Shown: positions 56,464-64,000 of the stretch, piece by piece
How positions within the stretch are numbered: the stretch's first letter is position 1
Layout of the letters: each line of letters begins with the position of its first letter
NCBI GenBank assembly: GCA_020543525.1
Contig: JAHYIO010000001.1
Coordinates: 992,001-1,056,000 of the forward strand
Direction of reading: 5' to 3'
Origin: Coriolopsis trogii
Lineage: Eukaryota; Basidiomycota; Agaricomycetes; Polyporales; Polyporaceae
Length of the DNA: 64,000 nucleotides
The notes under the pieces: model-generated
What the model saw: the letters and a program-made list of their open reading frames with translations, nothing else
What the model was told of the DNA's origin: nothing
Database searches by the model: none
Translations under genes and position numbers: made by a program

Positions 56464-59208
56464 CTACTTCTTCTCCTCGTCCTCTTGCTCGTCGTCGACG
56501 GCAGCGAACACGGGCTTGGGTTGGTTTGCGCGCCAAGCTGAGTTTCAAAATAAGGTTCACACGTCAGCATTCACAGCCGATGGCAAACATGACCACATAT
56601 GGCTCGCTCCATCAAGCATGAAATTTTGGGCACCCACCTGCGGTCCACACGGGATTCTCGTCGGCAGTCGCAGCCAGCTTGAGCAACGCTTCGCGGGGCT
56701 GTGAATACGAAAGCATCAGTACGTCCCACAGTACGCATGCAAACAGCGGGAGGAGAACATCGTGGAAGGAGAGAGGAAGACGGGAAGAGGGGACAATGGG
56801 AGACTGGGCCAGATTTGGCCGCCCGGGCCTGTTCCGGCTGGCAACGCACATTCGGCGTGTCACAACGGCAACCGCCAAATGCGTCTGATTGGACCCCGCA
56901 GTCGTTCGCCAATCCGCATATCGCGTCCCCCAGTGGCCCCAGCAGCCTGCGCGATGAGCAGTCCCGCCAACTCGCCTGCGATGTCTTCCAGACGACTCAG
57001 ACCATCTCCTCGAAAGCCCTATCGGATGGACAGATGAAGGATAACCACTGATGTCCACGATGAAGGAAGCATATGATGTTCTAGATGACGCGCGTGGACA
57101 AGGAGAAAGCCAATCTGGGGTCAGTAATACAAAAACCATACGCACGTCTTCGTCTCTCGTTGTGTCGCGCACAAGGTTCTGGACGACGTGTTGCGTTGCG
57201 CTCGCCCCCACGCGTCCTCCACGGCCGGGGCCAGTAACGGGCAACTCTGGTCTCCGGCTCTTCCGCGGGTCCATTCGTTCCTTCTCGCGCTTGCGCTTGG
57301 TGCTTCGTCCAATCTCACTGTCTCGGAACATAGGGAGAGCGTGCGGGGTGATGATGGTTGGCGCAGCCACTGCGTCTGACATGTCCTCGATGGTGGCCTT
57401 CCTTGGTGGCCCTTTGTTAAGCAGCAGTTTGGCTCCGTTGAGCGACATGTCAGGGGAGTAAAGCACGCATATCTGGCCACTCGATAACCCGGTCACAATC
57501 TACAATACGAGCGAATCAGACGTCGAATCTGTTCGAAAGCGGAGAACATACCTGGTTTATCTTTGAATGCCAGAAGACCTTGACCGGGGTCGTGTCGATC
57601 TCGAGATCTTTGACAGTCTCCAGCGTATCCTTCTTCATGAAGACCAAATGACCCTTCTCGCCCTTAGTCGCTGCGCCTGCCCCAGTTAGAATGTATTTGT
57701 TATCCGGACTGAATATGGCATTTGTTTGCGGATACAACGTCGCTAGGCCTGAGCGGACAGCCAACGGTTTCTTGAAAGATCGTAAATCCCATACTGAATG
57801 TTTTGACGTCAGAAGCAAACTTATTGGAACCCTACAGCAAATACACTTACGTTTGACTGTATCGTCACCGCCGCGCGTAAGGACAGTCCGGCCGTCAACG
57901 GAAAATACCAACGATCCGGTTTCCGTACCCTTCGCGTGGGCACTCTCAATTGTCATGCTTGGCCGTACGAAGTTGGATTTGGTCTGCCACATGTGAAGCG
58001 CACCATCCGTGCAGGCTGCAGAAGAGGACATGAGGCCTGGGTCGGGACGATGCAGGGAATACGTACCACCGCCAATCAAGCCGCCGTCAGGCGAGTATGC
58101 ACATGCATTTACTTTGGTTCGTGCGCCTCTCTCTTTGGACTTGACGACAATCACCGTCTTCTGCTTCCGTTTGTTCTCGACGTCCCAAATACTATCTTCG
58201 ACGTAAGCGATGCTTCTGAAAGTGATTGCTGGGAAGCTCACCGTATCGTCGAGTCGACCGAGCTGGTGATGAATGTAGAAGGGTCTTTTGGATGCCATGC
58301 ACAGGCCGTCAACTCTGCAACATGACCTCTGAAGTGATCGGATGAGCTACCCATCCTGAGCTACATGTCAGCAATACACGCACGCTGTGTTCTTCATATC
58401 ACGAATATACGGGTCTCCCTTGATGAACGTGGCCCTGCCAGTCAGGTCAGACTGCCCGCTCTGAAACTAGAAAAAACGGACGCACAGCTCCTCCCCGTCA
58501 CGATCATACAACTTCGCCTGTGTCGTCCCCGAAATAACTAGAAACTGTTGCCCGTCATTCGAGTACTTGAGGTCATGGATCTGCCCAATTACCGCATTGC
58601 GGAGATTAACCTCGCATCCCGCCCAGACGTGCTAGAAGACGTGCGCACATAGTAAGAGCCCGCAGGTTCCCAAGTCTTGAAAGGCTTACACCTCCAGTCC
58701 ATTCCACCAAAGTCCCATAGCTTGCAGTCATAGTCGTGCGAGCCAGACAGCACGCGCGCGCCAGAGGGATCCATTGTCAAAGCGGAGACGACCTTTGTAT
58801 GGTCCTTCATGATGAGCTCGTGGGTGATCGGGAACTGTGCCTCGTCAGACTCGTCTTCGGATATATCAAACTCAGGCTCGTCTCCGACATCCTCGCCACC
58901 TCCTCGAGGTGGTGGTGGACCCATGTCGTTCGGGTCAAACTCTGGTTCTTCTGCATGAGACTGTGCAGCGACCGAAGAGCTGGGAGTGGGGCGTACACCA
59001 TCGTCTGCGTTGGCGACAGCAGAAGAAGATGCAAGAGAGCCCTATGAGATGCTTTAGACCGAAGGGAGTTGTCATTCGTATAACTGGTGCAACTTACCGT
59101 GTCCTCCCTCTTATTCTTCTCGAACCGTTTTGGGTCGAGCTGACGCTGCTTCGCCTTCTTGCCAAACCCAGCTATTCCCATCGCAGCCATAACATCCATG
59201 TCGGCCAT
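56464..59208 (-). CDS. WD-repeat protein, WDR70 homologue
   Basis: A multi-exon gene starting MADMDVMAAMGIAGFGKKAK. An acidic segment (DISEDESDEAQFP) precedes the WD40 propeller. The first repeat is ELIMKDHTKVVSALTMDPSG, and SHDYDCKLWDFGGMDW follows. Later exons have CTDGALHMWQTKSNF, FSVDGRTVLTRGGDDTVK and VWDLRSFKKPLAVRSGL. NPVWTAAWRANQPKP spans the final splice to the stop at 56464. This order and the FGGMD motif are typical of WDR70. The human protein works with the RNF20/40 H2B ubiquitin ligase in DNA damage response; for fungi this is inferred. Confidence 0.88.
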
Positions 59209-59499
59209 GTCCGGAGTCTATCGTTGGCAGAGGTTACGAAGAAGCAGCTTGGGCAACGGGGAATAGGTTGTCTCAGGGTTGTCTGCAGACCTGAACTCCA
59301 TAGATGAGCCACTCCAGAGAACCGGCGCTTACACGCTTACGTGTGCGCGCGTGTTGCCGAGACGCGCCTCATATGAGCGGGCTTTGGCGCCTCCACCTTC
59401 AGAACAACAGCCACCAGCTGGTCCTCCTCGGGTTAGTAACCAAGGTACTCGAAACCGGTTTCTTCATCCACCTGTGCGCCCCCTACACGTATCTGCAAG

Positions 59500-60173
59500 A
59501 TGTTGAAACGACAACGGTCCATCCCTTCCTTCCCTCCTGACTCGTGCGCCGTCCCGGACATGGCCATCGATATGTTCGAGGAGAGGGTGATCAAACGGAG
59601 GCGGCAACTCGCGCCACCATACCCACAGAACGCAGGGAAAGGAAAGATGCCTTGGAGTGCGGGAGACAGCGACGGAGAGGAGGACATTGAGTCCAGCGAA
59701 GAGGCAGGTCGGTCGATGCCCTCTGAACAAGCGCAACGACTTGAACGTGCAGGCGAGTACAAGAACGTCAACACCCTTTTGCACGATCTCCATGCAGAGC
59801 AACGACACCGAATGCTCTTCTCGTCATCTATTCCTCTGTCCCAGCTACCAATCGCCTATCTTCCACGACCCGAAACTGCCCTGCCTCCTGCCCAATCCAC
59901 ATCGTCAACATCGAACTACGATATGCGCTCTGTGACCTTTCAACAACACCACAGGCAGATGCCTTCCTTCACATTGACTATTCCCACGAAAGATGCATCG
60001 GTGGTTGACCATGTCGAGGTCCAGCGTGTGACAGAGAGGTATGAAAACACGAATAGGTACGCATCGCAGCTTTCGAACTTTTTGTTGCGCCTGTTCGCTC
60101 ATCATTTTCGTGAAGACTCCTCGGATCCCTTTTCCTTAGCCGTAGGAGACAGCCAAATGATCCGGAGACCTAG
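59500..60173 (+). CDS. Unknown, possibly nuclear, protein
   Basis: Exons 59500-60056 and 60140-60173, joined by an 83-nt intron, give 196 aa starting MLKRQRSIPSFPPDSCAVP. A basic cluster, KRRRQ, could be a nuclear signal. A helical stretch YKNVNTLLHDLHAEQRHR follows. If the intron is not removed the frame continues to 60378 and adds a hydrophobic tail, so the 3' end is uncertain. I do not recognise a family. It diverges from WDR70 by 291 bases. Confidence 0.58.
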
Positions 60174-60437
60174 ACGGCAGTGTCCTGCTCTGGAATGTCC
60201 CTCTCGTCCGTTCGTAGCCTATATCGCTTTTCTCCGTCCGATATCGTGTTCCTCCTGTTGTCTGTTGCTTGCATCGCGTTCTGGGCTCATCATCGTCAGC
60301 ATTGTATCAGCATGTATCATACCCTTCCCATTCGCCGCTTCATCATTATCTTATAACGAACCTTGTAGAGCTGCTTGATAGGATTCGCTCGATCTAGCAT
60401 AAAACAGCTAGAGCATATCCTCTATTATCTCATGTCT

Positions 60438-61178
60438 TTAACTGGCTTGTTCCGAAACGTTCGCCAGTCCCAGGTCTACCTTTCTATCAAGCGCATCACT
60501 CAATTCTTCGTTTAGAAGGCCATTCAACGACCGCCCATCCCGCGCATAGACCCATTCATCATGTTCAGGATCATAATCGTACCGCTTGGGTCCACTACGG
60601 ATGCTAATGTTAGCACGGGGCGGTGTCTCTCACCGTGAGGAACCTACCTGAACGGTGAAGATAGCCATATCTGTTTATTCGGTGGCTGCTTGTTGATCAC
60701 GTACGTCCCTTTGTTCCCTAGCTTGAGTGTCAGGACACCGCTCTGCGCAGGATAAATGTCAGGGACATCGCGACCGTGGCGCGCAGGAGCGGCGAGACGT
60801 ACCCCGTATTCGACCTCGTATTCTGGGTCCCCAATCTCATCCAAAAGATTCTCCAAGTTCTCTAGCATGGTATCCATGGTCGCGTCGGAGTATTTATGGT
60901 ACTTCTCAACGGGGAGGTCGCTGGGTAAAGGCGCAGCACGTCAGTGGCTGGTGGCAGGGATGCGCCAGGGAGGCGGCCTTCGGTGTCAGCGCGGACCTGT
61001 GCTTCACCTGAGGTGGAGGCGTAGCATATGACCTTCGTGTGCGTTCTAGTGGTGTTGACACCCTCGCGGGTTGATGCCGAGAGAATGAGTGCAAGGCACG
61101 GATAACATGAGAGGTCCGCGTGCGCGAGTTTGCAGAGAGCGAACGCGTCGTATTCTGGATGGCGTGACGCATAGACAT
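60438..61178 (-). CDS. YFH1: Frataxin, mitochondrial Fe-S assembly protein
   Basis: A four-exon gene. Exon 1 (61178-60997) encodes [19 protein letters not shown], a mitochondrial leader. Exon 2 begins at 60920 with [18 protein letters not shown] and ends EVEYG. Exon 3 has [20 protein letters not shown] and [10 protein letters not shown]. Exon 4 begins [20 protein letters not shown] and ends at 60438. These are hallmark frataxin motifs with the acidic helix, the GxLT...GTYVIN sheet and the NKQIWLSSP strand. Frataxin stimulates cysteine desulfurase in Fe-S assembly. A telomere-like TTAGGG run is about 140 bases upstream. Confidence 0.95.
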
Positions 61179-61317
61179 ATTCAAACTTCGTCAAGACTGA
61201 GTGAGTAGTGCCCAGATCGAGCAGGGGAACAGGCCAACACGCAAGTAACAGGATGATAGTGCAAGACAAGAGACAATCCGTGGTTCGCTTCATCCATAGT
61301 GTGTCAGTATCGTCCAG

Positions 61318-61331
61318 TTAGGGTTAGGGTT
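61318..61331. promoter_or_regulatory. Telomere-like motif (TTAGGG)2TT, possible telobox
   Basis: Two perfect TTAGGG units plus TT lie 140-153 bases upstream of the frataxin ATG and downstream of the rhodanese stop. On the gene strand it reads AACCCTAACCCTAA. Confidence 0.55.
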
Positions 61332-61470
61332 CACATGTCGATATAGACCTTGGCATGTACTCTAATATATTTATCTGCTTGCATAGAACGGAGGGTTTGC
61401 ACACCAACGGTCCGAGTAATGACGGGGATGTACACGCGTATTGTACCCATGAGTGTCTTACAACAGTGTC

Positions 61471-62102
61471 TCAAGCTGACTTCTTGCCCTCCCTCTCCGT
61501 CCACTCCAACCATGACCCCGTGTAGTTTAGGATGCTGAAGCAAATGTGAGACGGACAACACGTGGAAGACATATGGTAACGCACTTCGTGTAGCCATTCC
61601 TTTTGGCGACATCCGACGCCGTGGTAGACCGCTTGCCGCTGCGGCAATAGAAAGTAACCTCCTGATCCTTCCTCGGTTTCTCAAAGCCGAACTTCTCCTT
61701 GAACTCAGCGGGTGACAGATGCAATGCATTCGGGAGGACGGAGAGGGGGAGATTCACTGCAGAAGGAATAGAGCCCTGAAGGACCTCATCCGGTTCCCGA
61801 ACATCAATCAAGTACTGGTCCTGTAGATATGGGTAAATACGCTGTGAGATACTCGAGAGGAAAGAGCGTACTGGACTGGGCTGGGTTGTCTTTGGCTTCA
61901 ACTCCTCGTAAGTGATGATTTTAGCGTCCCAGTCGCGCTGCAGATCGTCGCGCGCCTCCAGCAAAGTCTTCCGCTCTTCGGGGACTTTGGAAGACTCATG
62001 ACGGACCTGCTGAAGCGCGAACCGGGTAGAGAGGACAGGAGCTTTGGAATGGGACGCAGCGCGTGCAAAAACGATGGACCTGGCAAACGCTACACGCATC
62101 AT
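61471..62102 (-). CDS. Mitochondrial rhodanese (thiosulfate sulfurtransferase)
   Basis: A three-exon gene starting MMRVAFARSIVFARAASHSK, a mitochondrial leader. After exon 1 (ending TTQPSP) a single rhodanese domain follows: QYLIDVREPDEVLQG, VNLPLS, and the active loop FYCRSGKRS with catalytic Cys. The last exon reads NILNYTGSWLEWTEREGKKS and stops at 61471. The layout is like yeast RDL2 and human TSTD. It moves sulfane sulfur to thiol acceptors in the matrix. It lies tandem to frataxin, with 292 bases between. Confidence 0.92.
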
Positions 62103-64000
62103 GGCGGCTTCAAGACCCGGGGGATCAGTTGCGTAGGATGGTGACTGCACAGTCGCAGAGCGCAAGCTTAAGTAAAGCGTTCAATTCGGAAAAGGACTGC
62201 GATTCGGAATGGTTGGGATGAGGTAACGACCAGTCAGTGTAACGCCGTTATGGCGTGCGAGCGACCTGAGCGTCAGACCACTGCACGTGCCCGTGGGAGC
62301 GGCTGAGCGCATCGCATGTGCGGCATTTTGCCATTGGCTGGGCGGAATTGCCTCAACACAGCGCCCTCTTGTCCTCCTCCCATCGTCGTCTCTTCCTCCC
62401 CTTATCTTGACGACACTCCTCTCTCCTCCGTCCTCCTCCTAAGACGACCTTTCCTTTGCACTTGCCTCCTCCTGGGCTACATGGCACTCCATAGGTCAGA
62501 ACAAGCGGGAGCGCAGTTCTCAACAAGCTTGTTCGCCTCTCCTCACCCCTTTCCGTCCCCAGGCCCCAGGTGCTGACACTGGCGCATTGTATCAACTTCT
62601 CTCTCGCTTCCCCCTCTACCTGGTCCACTTCTACATCAAGTCACGCATATTACGCTCTGTACAGGTTCATACAGAACTCAGAGTCCGGTACCAGGTGCGT
62701 TGTTATGTGTTATCACTCGATGGGGACGTGCGAGCGTAGTTCTCCGAATCTGTCCCCGCTCAGGTAGGTGCTTTCCATTATATTGAGTGCCATGCTCGCC
62801 GCATTCCCACACTGTCTCCCAATTCACTGGGTTGAAGAACAAGGGGACAATTTGTGAGTAATTCTCGTTCCACTATGGGTACCCCATCATTGGTATATGA
62901 TACCACCGATAACAGAATTACTGTCTCTGCTACCAGGAGAATCGATAGGACTTACGGGCACAGGCAACACATCTGGTCCTGACAGGTGTGTTTGTTCTCG
63001 CTTGGTCATTCGGCAAGTCCCGCATGCGCATCCATGGATCTCTCCATGCGTACGGATTCATCAACTCGTGCAAAAAGCTTGGCCATCATGGTTGCTGCCG
63101 ATGCCACCCTGGCTTCAACGTTCATCACGCAGGCGGCGGATACCATTGTGTCAAGTACGGCGCTTGGTCGGCCGACCTCCCCTGACGCGATCGTCGATGT
63201 CTTGTCGGTTTGGTACTCTTCCTATCGATGTTCAAGAGACGGGTGAATAACATTACGTTGGTTGTTGGAAGACCATGCGAGGAAGAACCACGAGGGATCG
63301 CAAGCTCTATCCTCACCATCTCCGTACTGCTGTTCGAACAGCAGATACCGGATACCCGGATACGTACGCCCTGGATTGAGGGCTAAGGAGGTTCTGAACG
63401 GTCAATCTCCTGCCCCCCTTCTCTCCGTCCGCGCGCTCTTGAAGTCCTGACCTGGTGGTGAGGACGCGGTAGTGTGCAGGTTACTCGAGAGGATACCGGA
63501 CCATGAGATCTCCCATAGCTCTTGTCGACGCCCTGCACCCGTAGACGCACAATTACTGCCCCCATTCTCACGACCTATCATGCGGTACGCTGTTCCAGGC
63601 CCTCCTGTAACAGTATCACATATTGATGTTGATTCCATGTCTGTTTGCTGTCATAACCTCTTAATTGCTGTCGCTGAGTAAAGTTCAAGGACCACTCCAA
63701 GCCGCGTATATGATAGTCGCGCATGGATACTGTTGGGTTCGCGATTAGTATTGTGGAGGTACTCTTCATGAGGTTCGGTGTTGTGGGTCCCGGTTGTCAC
63801 TTACGTAGTATATGTATTTTACTACATCGACCTCACATATACCGCAACGAAGTTGATGTACTTCAAGGCAATCTGCGCCTCCTAGGATAGCGTTCGCAGG
63901 AATTCGACGGATGTGATGTTGCGCGTGCTTGGTAGCCCCTGTTCCCCACGCTACGACACGCCGAGGACCACTCCTGTCATCTCTGTCACCTGGAGATGGA
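62103..64000. other. gene-poor end of the window
   Basis: About 1.9 kb hold no frame that I can link to a known family. Short frames of 60-117 codons occur on both strands, but none has a motif, signal peptide or matching splice partner. It may contain the outer exons of a gene past the window. Confidence 0.4.

Noticed and set aside
59500..60378. Long unspliced form of the 59.5-kb gene with hydrophobic tail
   Set aside because: A good donor (GTACGC) and acceptor (CTTAG) give a shorter closed frame, and the tail has biased, non-coding-like composition. It is kept only as an alternative.
62316..63700. Several 60-117-codon frames at the right end
   Set aside because: No motif, no conserved splice chain, and codon patterns unlike the neighbouring genes.

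Overview
The window is nuclear DNA from a filamentous basidiomycete, most likely a wood-decay Agaricomycete (polypore-like). The signs are: genes split by many short introns (about 50-65 nt, GT...AG, usually GTRNGY donors), tight spacing on both strands, a HET-domain protein, a CACTA/Plavaka-like DNA transposon, fungal sterol enzymes (CYP61/ERG5), and LysM and GH27 secreted proteins. There are no operons or bacterial signals. I found no rRNA, tRNA or CRISPR. Exon borders were worked out by hand from reading frame, splice sites and family homology. For several genes the spliced length closes exactly in frame (ERG5, FHIT, 6PGL, PXA protein, transposase).

Layout. 0.5-2.4 kb: HET-domain gene. 2.9-5.1 kb (-): ERG5, sterol C-22 desaturase. 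5.7-8.2 kb (-): unknown Ser/Pro-rich protein. 8.7-9.7 kb: MYND-finger protein. 11-17 kb: accessory stretch with an intact RBR (RING-IBR-RING) ubiquitin-ligase gene, a double-BTB gene and a frameshifted RBR pseudogene. 17.3-19.1 kb: unknown protein. About 19.2-27.5 kb: a large DNA transposon with an apparently intact transposase, an antisense gene and an accessory gene. 27.6-40 kb: a dense block with FHIT, 6-phosphogluconolactonase, a PXA-domain protein, a single-pass membrane protein, an RBM26/27-Rmn1-type RNA-binding protein and a GH27 alpha-galactosidase. 40.6-42.5 kb: a 66-aa gene and a second RBR pseudogene. 42.6-62.1 kb: GINS subunit PSF1, a LysM protein, mitochondrial Fe-S factor IND1, the FANCM-type helicase MPH1, a G-patch/zinc-finger protein, the BET bromodomain protein BDF1, WDR70, an unknown protein, frataxin and a mitochondrial rhodanese. 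62.1-64 kb: no gene recognised.

Common themes. PSF1 and MPH1, both S-phase genes, carry paired MluI (MCB) boxes and, for MPH1, an E2F-like site just upstream. Frataxin, rhodanese and IND1 are all mitochondrial Fe-S or sulfur proteins within 17 kb. WDR70, BDF1, the G-patch protein and the Rmn1-like protein are nuclear chromatin or RNA factors.

The most unusual observation is at the 3' end of the alpha-galactosidase gene. Its UGA stop lies in the UGA-CUA readthrough context. It is followed in the same frame by 35 codons that encode a transmembrane helix and end in a KKXX ER-retrieval motif (KKNA).
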